From: Membranipora membranacea
Taxonomy: Eukaryota; Bryozoa; Gymnolaemata; Cheilostomatida; Membraniporidae
Length of the DNA stretch: 64,000 nucleotides
Reading direction: 5' to 3'
Assembly (NCBI GenBank): GCA_914767715.1
Contig: OU612065.1
Span: 27,902,001-27,966,000 of the forward strand
In this document: positions 25,601-36,124 of the stretch, piece by piece
Position numbering within the stretch: position 1 is the stretch's first letter
How the letters are laid out: each line of letters starts with the position of its first letter
Position numbers and translations under genes: made by a program
Notes under the pieces: model-generated
Seen by the model: the letters and a program-made list of their open reading frames with translations, nothing else
Databases searched by the model: none
Told to the model about the DNA's origin: nothing

Positions 25601-28600
25601 CTATAACACCTGTGAATAAATAAGTTGTTACTCAAAAGCCATTTCTGTCACCAATTTTAATCTAGTCAATAACAGTGAATATTGGTAAGCCTATATATTC
25701 AGTTATTGTTTTAACTTGTTTCGGTTTCGCCAGATTGTGTCCATTGACAGTCTATATTCTGTTTCAGGCTACCAAATTATTAACAGCTATGAGCTGGAAC
25801 ACAAGAAGTCATGATTGTTTCAATGCTTGGTGAGCATCATGAACATCCTGCTCAGACAACCTCTGAGTAAGGCTAACGAAGGAACGGTCAGTCGGTCATG
25901 TGTGACTTACACTAACATTGTCTCTTGTCATCAGTATTTGACTCATGGAGACCATATTCTTTGTATAAGTCAAAGTAAATACACCACACACCTTCCTCAA
26001 TTACTATGTATTGGGCTTCTTTCATACATAGATTTTTGAGGTTTGGTCAAAAGTTGTGCATCAACTAAACTGTAAAGCAATCTTGTTGTAAGTACTTTCC
26101 GCTTAAGAGAATGTGATAAGACATCCAAAGCATCCCTTTATTCATATGTGTATAATATGATCAAAAACAATTAGATACCCGTCTCTGTGGAACCTAGGAC
26201 AATAGTATGACTCACTAGCTTAGTTGGTTTTAGTAATCGATTCACCGACTCCCGTGTCATTTACTGCCTCCAATAATATAATTGACTTTACCTTACAGAT
26301 TTACTGGAGGCCACCCTAGGATGTTTTTACGCCCCACAGATAGCATTAGCTGAGGTTAGAATACTGGAGTGTAGAGTACATATAGATAACCTAGCACAAC
26401 GATCCTTCCATCATTTAGTCAGGTAATACTCACTTTTAGTTCCTTTTTTAACTAACACACTTGCAATGGTTTATTGTTCTGACACACTAACACTTGTTAT
26501 GATACACAAGCTTGGAGTTTCAGTTTCAGTATCATGAACTCAAGCCGACACAGAGGGTTATGAGGTTATATCTCACTGCTGCAGCTTACTGTTAGATTAT
26601 TACACACATGATATGATGCGTTGAGATAGCTGAGTAGAATTCAGTCTAGCTGTGTAGTAATGGTCTGCTTTGGGTTGTATTACCTGCTTGTATAAGTCAT
26701 CAAATGATGTACTTGCTGTTTTTACTAACAAGGTTTTATGTTATGTGTAGATTTATTTTTATCGAATGTTTCGATTTGATAAGGCGGTCCTTCTAGCGGT
26801 AGATATAAACGCTCGTGACCTATTTATGGATATTTACTACGCTGCAATAGATTCAGGACAGGCACGTCTATCTGCTGCAGCCCGACATAAAGCTAAACTA
26901 TGTGACAAAGATCTGGCGTTCCCAGGTTCGTATCTCACCAACTACAAACCACAGCCAGTCCTTGATTTTCAGGAAGATCATCGCGGCTGTGGGTGGTTGT
27001 TTAGGGGAAGGGGGGGGCTTCCTGAATACCATTGAGGGCTGGCTGTGCTCCATACAAGTAGACAGTCTCACCAATACAAACTCCACCTCTGTGTTGTTCA
27101 GTTGTTAACCTATCTACCTAATTGTGCTGATGTATGGATGACACTATCGTCCTATTGGGTCTAATACAGCGTGTTTGTTACAAACCTCTCAAGAGTTGTC
27201 AGATCCCTGAAACTACCGCTAGGCGTATTTACTCATGTTTTTCAAATCAATTCATTTAGCACAGACAATTTGTAGTTGTCCACTCTCTGAACATAAGGTT
27301 CAATAAGGGGACAACTACTAACTTAACCAGTAAACAGCTGTCTGTATATAACACCTGATAACACTTGACCTTCTGTATTGTTATTGTTATGGCTGGACGT
27401 TCGCTGTGGTGAACTGTTATTGTGTCTAGGTCTTTAATTGATATTTTTCTCAGCTCAATATAGACAAATGTTCTGCTCATGTGAAATGCTCCATAATCTG
27501 ACAGCTGTATGTTACTGTTACCACCGTTATACAGCCTGGAGTTATGCCCCCTGTAGTACCACCTCGCTCACAGAGAGGGCGCTCATCTATGACATCATCA
27601 CTGCATAAGACTCCATCTAGTGTTGATTCTACTCCCCCCTCTACCTCCCAGATCTCGGTCTGCAGCTGTACTAACATCATCAGGCAGTAGAGTATCATCT
27701 CATCATACACCACACAGTAATCTACAGGTTAGTCTGCGTTCTGTGATATATACCTCACAGCCCCCCCCCCCCCCCCCCAAATGATAAGGGTTAAAACTTT
27801 TTTGTCTCGCCATTCATTGCCCTCACAATTGATCAAAATAACTCATTGTTGATACTTAAGATCAACTCAACTTAAGCTTACCTGTCAGTTTTGATATAAT
27901 GATCATGACAATGATGTTTATAGGTTCCAACATATGATGAGACGAATAATAAGACTATGGGTAACTCGACTCCTCAGTATCATCATATGACTGGGTATGT
28001 TATATTTGAGAACACTTTTTTTTTATAGGGCATGTTACCAAATTATGATATTACTAGTTCCATTTCATTTGTGACTGAGATGTTTGATGCATGTCAATGC
28101 TAGGTTAGGGGCAGAGATAAGAGGTTTTCAGAGCCTTATCATTCAGCACAACAGTCCAGGATAAAATTAATATATCTAGGTGATGGCATAAAATGTCCAT
28201 AATCCGATGTTAGTGAGAAATCTTTTCAAATGACCCGATCTTTCTAAGAATCACAGTTAAATCTGCATTGTTTGTATGTCGTTATCTAATGGAAAAGTTG
28301 TCTGCGCAGCATTTCTTTCGCCCACAATAGAATATCGGAATACTGATAATAAATAATGTATAAACTTGTGACATCTTGACAACTTGCAAAACTGAACTGC
28401 GATACTATATATGATTTTTTTGCGTTGAACGTCATTCAATCTCCGGTAGCTGTCTCATTATTGTATGTTTTCTTTCGTAGTAGATGTTTCAAATGATAAT
28501 TGGATAGATTAATGCTTAAAATTTCTGATCCATTTTTGATCAGAATACAAAGTTTAGCTTCTGCTGACGAAAGCGCTGCCGCTTAAAATGGTAATCTGTC

Positions 28601-29450
28601 ATCAAACTTTATTAGAATATAACATAACTATTAAGATCATCTCCCCCGTTTATCTTCCTGTATTGTGTGTGTTCAATTGTCCCTACACCGTCTCTCTGTC
28701 TTCTCTTCCATATTATTCACATCACTTCTTCAAACCAAAAAAATTACTCAACAGGGCATTTTCGTTATATTATCACTATAGATGTAGCTGTGGTCTCAAT
28801 CGTCTGTATTATACCAGTTTGTCCAAGCAAGGAGTAACAGGGTTACTCCTTGGTCCCAGCTAATGTTGAATCTTTTTTGTGATATGAATTTTGCAGGCAG
28901 ATCATATTATCAGGTGCGGTATGTTCTGTTCTTGTTGTGGTATTTCTCCATTATGTTGATATGACTGTAGGTGTACATTACCTAGTGGTTATATATACGA
29001 CCTTGACCCTGGGGTATCACAGAGAATTATAGATGATTTTAACTCTATGATGGTGGATGAAGCCTTAGATTATAATCAGTTACCAGATCTCAGACCCAGT
29101 AATCAGGTAAGTTACCATCTTATCGCTCACTTTACAGGAATTGGCAAAGAATTGAGTAATTTGATATGTTCTATTGGTCAACCCACTCTCAGGAGTCCTA
29201 GTTTGAGTTGCATCAGGGGATACTCAATCGAGACATATCAGATCAAATTTCATCGAAAATGTTACAGTTCGCATCATTGGAAGAATGTTATTCCTCTGAA
29301 TGTATCAATGTACTCAGTCAGTTCAATCACTGCCCTCAAATCTGTAAGTAAATCACACATTTGTTGGTTGAAAATTAATCATTGTGATTATTCATTTTTC
29401 AGGAGATGGAGAGAAAACCTATTAAGGTGATACATTTTGGACTCGTATAG
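22619..29450 (+). pseudogene. WDPCP: WDPCP (fritz homologue), probable pseudogene
   Basis: WDPCP/fritz is the planar-polarity and ciliogenesis effector that works with the CPLANE complex at the base of cilia. Recognised exons: 22619-22850, 23157-23355, 24220-24331, 24598-24683, 25768-25866, 26299-26422, 26751-26925, 27535-27727, 27924-27994, 28971-29106, 29403-29450. Diagnostic stretches are EEAWPWAPM, EWHPSGALLVV followed by NNKGELQ, LEATLGCFYAP, FRFDKAVLLAVDINARDLFM, and the C-terminal KVIHFGLV then TAG, all matching the family as I recall it. Damage: a frame change near 22690-22710, in-frame TGA at 22761, in-frame TAG at 24664, frame changes near 25813, 26755 and 27650, plus missing exons between 23.4-24.2 and 24.7-25.7 kb and no in-place N-terminus. 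The nearby TMC gene is flawless, so I favour real decay, with local assembly error as the alternative. Confidence 0.85.
28828..28852. mobile_element. Micro-palindrome insertion (CAAGGAGT type)
   Basis: A 25-bp hairpin with CAAGGAGTAAC and GTTACTCCTTG arms and a 3-base loop. Flanks are GTCCAAG (28821-28827) and GTCCCAG (28853-28859), six of seven identical. It lies inside a WDPCP intron. Confidence 0.7.
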
Positions 29451-30179
29451 TGACATGGATTATCTAGTGTTACATTCTACATCATGAGGAGTATCTCTGT
29501 GTGTAACTAAGGGTCTCACGTCCGATCATCAAATGGATATAGACTATGGTAACACTTGCCTATCATAACTAAGTTTTTTTGCTCATGTCGCCATAATGCT
29601 CTCGTATTTACCGTCCAAAACCACATATCTACATGCAAAGACAATCACAATTCACAAGACAGCCTTTTGTGTTGCCTCTCATGTTAAGGGCAATTTCTGT
29701 ACAGTTCATATAAAAAGGCATCTTTCATTTACTAATGTACATTTTGATTGTATATATAAACCAGCAGATCACATTTTACCGTTTAAACACTGGTTGTGAT
29801 AAACTACATACTAGCATACTATTTTCTCGTATATCAGGTATTTTTAATACATAATCCTCCCTATATAATGTGCTGTTATAATGTAACAAATTTACTGCAG
29901 AATTACAGATTTTTTGCTTCCATGTTTGCAAAAATTCCTTCCACAACGCCTAACTGTTCCCAAGAATTATTTGTTTGCTGAAAAAAATTGACAGTTTTGG
30001 CGTAGGCCTATAATAACTATGAATGCTTTCAGATATTATTTCACCAACTTAATCAAAAACTCTATATAATGTTATCAACTCAGTTAAATGTCCTGCACTT
30101 ACATCACCGAGTCATTGTATGTCTCTGTTTGCTGGGGAAAGATTAACTAGAAAGTCATCTCAATGATCAACACCCACAG
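29451..30179. other. WDPCP 3' flank, no gene recognised
   Basis: AT-rich sequence after the WDPCP stop codon. No exon with conserved content was seen. It ends at the acceptor CACCCACAG of the next exon-like frame. Confidence 0.4.
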
Positions 30180-30356
30180 ATACATACGGGTTGTGCCAGT
30201 TTAACAATTCTGGTACCTGAGTGTTTCATGAATGCCAGAAGGGAACTCCCTGTATCTGAACACACTATACTTTGGAGTTATCTGCTCAATCAACTCCTTT
30301 GTTTGAGTAATGCTGTTAATGTGTTCACAAGCTGGAGAATTGAGGACCTAGGACTA
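30180..30356 (+). CDS. Unidentified exon, 59 codons
   Basis: A clean exon model with acceptor CACCCACAG, a 177-nt open frame in phase 0, and donor CTA|GTGAGT. It reads RRELPVSEHTILWSYLL then CLSNAVNVFTSWRIEDLGL. I do not recognise the family. A diverged copy of its middle (around the words for CACTTTGGAGTTGTCTGCTC) occurs at 32705-32790. It may be a first part of the same transcript as the exon at 30967. Confidence 0.45.
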
Positions 30357-30539
30357 GTGAGTCATTACATTATCTATGTCTGTGCTCTAATGTACATTAT
30401 CTATGTCTTTGCCGAGTAATTTCATCATCTATCTCTGGGCTCTACTATCAGCAATTCAGAATATAATTAATCAAAACTATCTAGTCATTGCATTGGTGAT
30501 CTGCTTCTTATATTGAAACATTTAAGTGACCATATATTA

Positions 30540-32700
30540 TGATATAATAAATAGTGATTAGAATTATACCAGAATAGTTACCATGGTCAATGGAGACAAG
30601 GGTGCTGGGAACTGGAATAATCCACCATGAAAATTCCTCAGCAGGCTCGAATCCGCGACTCCGGTGGCACTAAACACCTGGTAGTGAATAACAGGCACGC
30701 CAACCGATAGCTTGAGGTCTCATCATCCCCCATATAATACGACCTTCTACATCATATGCTAAGCTCTACTGCCATATCATACAGATTTTGTGTAGCTGGT
30801 CTAAAAAGGGAGCAAAACTATGATGTTAGTAATGAGTTACTACGACCTCTACACCCTATTTTTATTACTTGACAGTTTGTTATACATGATGATGATTTGT
30901 TGGTTTTTTTTTTCATCTCATGTAAATATTTGACGCTTGTTGTAGATATATTTTCTAATGGTACAGTATATTGGATATAAGTATAGATCAGTTACATGGA
31001 GATATATCTATGATTACTGAAGATACAAGTCTAGTGGGTAAAATCAGCCTCAACACCATAACTGATGGTTTAGTTATGTTATATTATCCTTGCATGTTAC
31101 CCTACAGGTAGGATATTTTAATGTTTATAAACTAAAAATCCACTACAATCCAATCAGCGTAAACATAGGAAGGCCAGGAAAGCTAAATGCCCTGATATTT
31201 AAATCTGTGAGATCAACAAACCTCGGTCAAATCATTGAATTAACAGACTGATTCTTGAATTTAGCAATACTGAAGTACCAGTTCGTGGATATTGACCAAT
31301 GCACAACGAGAGATGATATGATATGAAACAGCAACTAACAGCCTGTTTTGTGCTCAGTATTCACGCAGTAGTTGTTAAAATAACAACTGACAAATATCCT
31401 AGCATATAGTCTTCAACTTTGAAGTTGCTTGCTCATTTCTTTTTCAAAGAGAACGACTCTCAAAATGTCACATGACCTTAATTATATCAACGATTATATT
31501 GAGTTAGAAGGTGGTTGCTTGACTTTATTCTCCCGTAATACCATCAGTTCAAGGCTACGGTTATCCAAAGTTGCTATCTAATGTTATATATGATATAAGA
31601 TACATATAACATCAATAATGTACTCCTATTCAAGAGAATTATTGAAAGAATCTGTTTAATTTTATAGATGTGGTTGAGAACTCCTTCACTTCATAGCGCT
31701 CTGCTCATCAGATAAATCTTAATAAGAAGTTGTCTTCATTACTAAATTTCTCTGAAGGAGAACGCTCACAAAAAAACTCTCACTAAAGGTAGATGGTTTG
31801 CGTGGCTGTGTGAATATAAGTATGGTATCTTGATCTATATTTTACACATGGTATGGTATTCTAACATATAGGAATGAGAATAATGAGTAGAATGAGAGAA
31901 AACATATTTTTGAAGATCTTTTACACCAATTGCATTGAGGAAAGTTGTTAGATATTGTCTTTCTGATAATTTTGGTCATAAATGCAATGTTAATTGCATG
32001 CTATAATAATATTTTCTCACATTAGCATGGTGGCAGATGATAATTAAACTTCTCACAACACTGCATAAAGCTGGATGTTCTCAGTAATAAGTTTGAATCT
32101 TATGACGCATGATCATTATTGATATCACATGCCCCCAAGATATGGCTGCCATAAACAGTAATCGGCTTTCAGTTAGCAGTTCTCATCATGTAATGACACA
32201 GGCAACAGGGATTACAAGGGTAAGGTGCATATTATTCACTAGTTATTTGACCTTATATTTTTAAACACTAATAATCATAATTCTAGTGTGACCGCTTCTA
32301 GTTGGATTTGGTATTGAATAAGATCTCCATCTGGTTTGGTGCTGTGATTTTGCAGTCATGACTGGACCTGAGAATGACGCTTTGCTTGAGGCTGTTCTAA
32401 CACTGACAATTACGATTTACATACTTGAGTTGCCAAACTCTGATTTATACATATAAGTATGAATGATTATGATACATGTATATGGTAGAAATCACCTACA
32501 CAGACAGCTCTATCCAGTAATGGGAAGGAGGCGTGGTCTAACAATGACAGTTATAAGCTATGCAGCTATTCTGCGTGTGTGGTCTAAAAGTAGTTGACCA
32601 TCCTCCTACAGTTGACAGCTGTGTTGTTTGTTGTTAAGTCTTCATGTGTGGTCCAACATTGACAGTCATGATGTATGCAGCAATTCTGCATGGGTGTCAG
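30540..32700 (+). repeat. Duplicated segment, copy C
   Basis: Colinear, diverged partner of 20440-22330. Unlike copy B it retains an exon (30967-31107). It stops within the GTGGTC region before the intron end, so the exon that follows in copy B (IHLLDLPG...) is absent. After 32700 the sequence resembles 30230-30290, suggesting the start of another duplication unit. A tRNA-like minus-strand patch lies at about 30640-30720. Confidence 0.75.
30967..31107 (+). pseudogene. WDPCP: Displaced WDPCP N-terminal-region exon
   Basis: Acceptor GTACAG, donor CTACAG|GTAGGA. The frame reads LDISIDQLHGDISM, then LVGKISLNTITDGLVMLYY. The pattern LVGK(I/L)xxxTIxDxL matches the segment that lies just before the DIPG/LDLPG exon in WDPCP as I remember it. 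It lies 1.5 kb downstream of the WDPCP stop instead of upstream of 22619. Outgoing phase is 2. It is either the start of a second partial WDPCP copy or an exon moved by the segmental duplication. Confidence 0.5.
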
Positions 32701-33162
32701 TTTATCCACGCCAGATATGATTATAATAAGGGAGTTTGTATCTGTGCGCACTACACTTTGGAGTTGTCTGCTCCTTTCTGTACTCCCTGGTAATTAGAAT
32801 GTAGTTTTATTGATGACTCCTAGATAATATGAACCCATATCCATCAGTCTCTGGTTTTATTGTGTGAGTGACAAGTAACTCGTGATCCACTTGGATCGTA
32901 CTGCCAAGATAAACTTGATACAGGCATTGTCTTACAGTTTGGTTTATTGTACCAAGTATAATTGTATCATGATTGAGCAAAGAGGTTGGCAAGTGCGGAG
33001 GAAGTAAGAATGAAACAGAACAGAATTAAACATATAAATATGAAGGTAAATCACTCAATGATGCCTAAAAGACTGCTAAAATCGCTGAAGACCTTTCTTA
33101 TTGAGACAAAAAAATAAATAATATAGGTATTCATACAGATGTCATGCCCATTGACTTACCAT

Positions 33163-33446
33163 AAAAAAACACCTTTGCCAGAAATTGAATTGAAATAGTT
33201 TGGGTACAGAGGCTTGGCAATGTATGCTTAAGCTGTTGTCTGATGATGTTTGGACTGGGATTGGAGAAAGCTAACATATTCTTGAAGACAGATATTGACG
33301 TTTTTCTCGTCGACTCTTGATGCTTGCACAAATTAGGGCTTTGCATTGTGTGTTTCTTGTTGAATCGTTCAGGTGTGTTTACTAGAGCCATTCTCCTTTT
33401 CAGCACATTTAATCTTGTCTGCGGTGTGTTCAACACACTCTGTCTA
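33163..33446 (-). CDS. Unidentified minus-strand exon, basic protein
   Basis: On the minus strand, acceptor TGTACAG is followed by about 94 open codons and a consensus donor TATG|GTAAGT at its 3' end. The product is basic and Ser/Thr/Asn-rich, reading NTPQTRLNVLKRRMALVNTP then ERFNKKHTMQSPNL. No family recognised. Adjacent exons are not located with confidence; an open stretch at 32807-32992 on the same strand is a weak candidate. Confidence 0.45.
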
Positions 33447-34340
33447 CCTGTACATCAGATATTACAGTACAAAAAAAAACATGTATGTGTGTCGATAGAA
33501 CAGGAGTGACTAAATATTACCAATAAATCGTAATATCGTAACCGGTAACTGTAAATTGCTGAACAGGCTGAACGGACTGTACAGCTGAACAGAAATTCTC
33601 AGACTAAAATGATTATTTGTAGTCATTTCTCTGGGTGACTATCATTTCTCAAACATATTCCTCTTAACCAAATGATTTGATGAGTCACTAAGTTCCTGTT
33701 GGCACCTAATATAACCAATTTAGGACAAGCAAATGTAGCAATCAATGTGCCATTTCTGACAAAATCGGATGGTGTTCTGGAAATTGGACACCAGAAACAT
33801 TATCCAGCTCAACCTTCCATCTAGCCAGTCTTAACAAGCTTTGTTTATAGGGGGAGGCGGGCTACTTTCCATCCATTCACTAGTAGTGTAACGACGAAAA
33901 AATTACTGTGATTAAAATTGAAAGAAACCAAGTTGAATGCAAACTTAAAATAAATAATTTAATGAGAAGAATATAAAGAATTGTCCATGCTTATGCAAAA
34001 TTAGCCAATCATGTAAAGAATCAAACAAATAGTAGTCTGAGAAATTCTGTTCAGCTGTTCAGTCTGTTCAGTCTGTTAAGCAATTTACAGTTACCCTATC
34101 GTAACTCATACAAAACGACGTTTCGAGAGATTGTCACCTGGCCGGTTCTTAATATAATTCCATCCACAGCTAAATTCAATGGTTCGGAGTTTTGTATGTA
34201 ACTATGGGATAGGATATATAAAAGCTCACCAGGTAGAACGACAATCTTAGCTGGGCCACCATCTGGTGATAACGGGGCAGATGTTTATGAGCGCTTACTC
34301 AAAATAACCAGCTTTATCGTACGACCATTGGATGACTCAC

Positions 34341-34754
34341 ATTCTGCGTATTAAACTGTTTGTGTGACTCGTTGGCTTTCTGTTTAGCCTCCTCTTTAGC
34401 CAGCCTAAGCTGATGTAACTCATTCCTCACTAACAAACCATCAGGCTCCTTAGTACCTGGAGGGAACTGCCATCTACAAAATGTATATCAATTAAATATC
34501 GCACACGTGTGAGGGTTGATCAAAAGACTTTATCAAAGTACAAAAACAGTATCATACAGAATGGCGAATTATTCTCTAATCATAGAGTTATCCTATCTAG
34601 GCTTACTTAGCGGGAATGACTGCCATTGTTCCATCTCCAGGTCTCCTCCATGGTCCATCTATACTAGTCTTAGTCATGTTTATACCTCTTAACTGTGGCT
34701 TAAACTCATCCAGAGTCACACAGTAGTCTGTTTCATATACTTTCAAGCCAACCT
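34341..34754 (-). CDS. Unidentified minus-strand gene, two linked exons
   Basis: Exons (minus) 34607-34754 and 34341-34473 join in phase: GCTAA|GTAAGC to TTTGTAG|ATGGCAG gives ...VIPAK WQFPPGTKEPDG. Reading continues from YETDYCVTLDEFKPQLRG through SIDGPWRRPGDGTMAV to a charged segment LHQLRLAKEEAKQKANESHK likely to be helical, ending at donor AAT|GTGAGT. I do not recognise the family. A further short exon may follow at about 34225-34290, but there the plus strand is equally open. The rest of the gene is not found. Confidence 0.6.
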
Positions 34755-34869
34755 CTATAAATAAGTAAATAAATATATTGTGTTTGCTGCCCGCGGCCTG
34801 AAACCATTATAATATCGAAAGAGTAGTACAAGACACAAATCGAGCTTACTGCTTCTCATTTCATCATCT

Positions 34870-35775
34870 ACAGAAAAAATCTATTTTTTAAACTGGCCTT
34901 AAAAAAACCAAGGGTCTCCCCTTTGTTAATTATTTGAACTTTAAAGTCGCTCTCAGTTCTGTTCTATTTATCGTAGCCTACGTTATAGAGTAGGTTAAGA
35001 GGAAATCTATTTTCTAAACTGGCCGTAAAAAGTAACCAAGGGTCCGCCCTTTGTCACTTTTTTTAATTTTAAAGTCGCTCTAAATTCTGTTCTATTTATC
35101 GTAGGATCTTGATATTCAGGAATTTGAATGAGGCTAATGAGGCCATCAACTGGTCAGAGTTTGAAAGAACTCCGATGGCTATTTCACTTTTTGACCCTGC
35201 CGTTTGGCATGTATTTTTATGACAAAAGTGGCCCTTGTTAAAAACGTTGCTGAGGCCAAACTAAGAGGAGCAGTGCCAAACAGGTTTTAAATTCAAAGTC
35301 AGCATGAAATTGCCTACGTTATAGAGTAGGTTAGGAGGAAATATATTTTTTTAAACTGGCCGTAAAAGAAAACCAAGGGTCCCTCCTCTGTTACTTTTTT
35401 GAGTTTTAAAGTCGCTATTATTCCTGTTCTATTAAACCTAGGCTTTTGATATTCGGGGATTTGTATGAGGCCAATGAGGCTATTAACTCGTCAGAGTTTG
35501 AAAGAACTCCAATGGCTATTTCATTTTATGACCGTGGCGTTTGGCATGTTTTTTATGACAAAAGTGGCCCCGGTTAAAAACGTTGCTGACGCCAAACTAA
35601 GAGGAGCAGTCCCGAATGGGTTCCAGTTTCAAAGTCAACATGAAATCGCCTACGTTATATAGTAGGTTAAGAGGAAATCTATTTTTCAACCTGGCCGTAA
35701 AAAAAACCAAGGGTCCCCCCCTGTGTTACTTTTTTTAACTTTAAAGTCGCTCTAATTCCTGTTTGCCTACGTTTA
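34870..35775. repeat. 336-bp tandem repeat, two full and two partial units
   Basis: The landmark CCTACGTTATAGAGTAGG begins at 34977, 35313 and (one change) 35649, giving an exact 336-bp period. A partial unit precedes it and a truncated 117-bp unit follows. Each full unit contains a frame such as EANEAINSSEFERTPMAISF then DRGVWHVFYDKSGP, interrupted by stops. The period is 112 codons, but the frame is not kept through the array. Confidence 0.9.
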
Positions 35776-36124
35776 ATAAACTATCATCAACATAATTTTC
35801 TAGCCAGGATATCAAAGCTCTACTACTCTAATGTATGCATGTTAAATTTTCCAGGATCAAACTGTATAAAAACCTTTATCTTTTCATTTGTGATAGTTAT
35901 TTTATCTAGATACAAAGCAAATACAATCCATTTAAACCTGTAAATTAAAGGCCTCAAGCTTTGCAAAGCACCCAAACAAAGTAAACTTTACACAAAGATA
36001 CATTATAGGCATTACCAAAACCAATACTCAAATATACGTAAGGCAAAACCTCAAATATAGTGCTTTTGAACCACACAACATTCTTTTGGAGCTTGCTGGA
36101 TATTTAATACCATTGTTAACAGAT

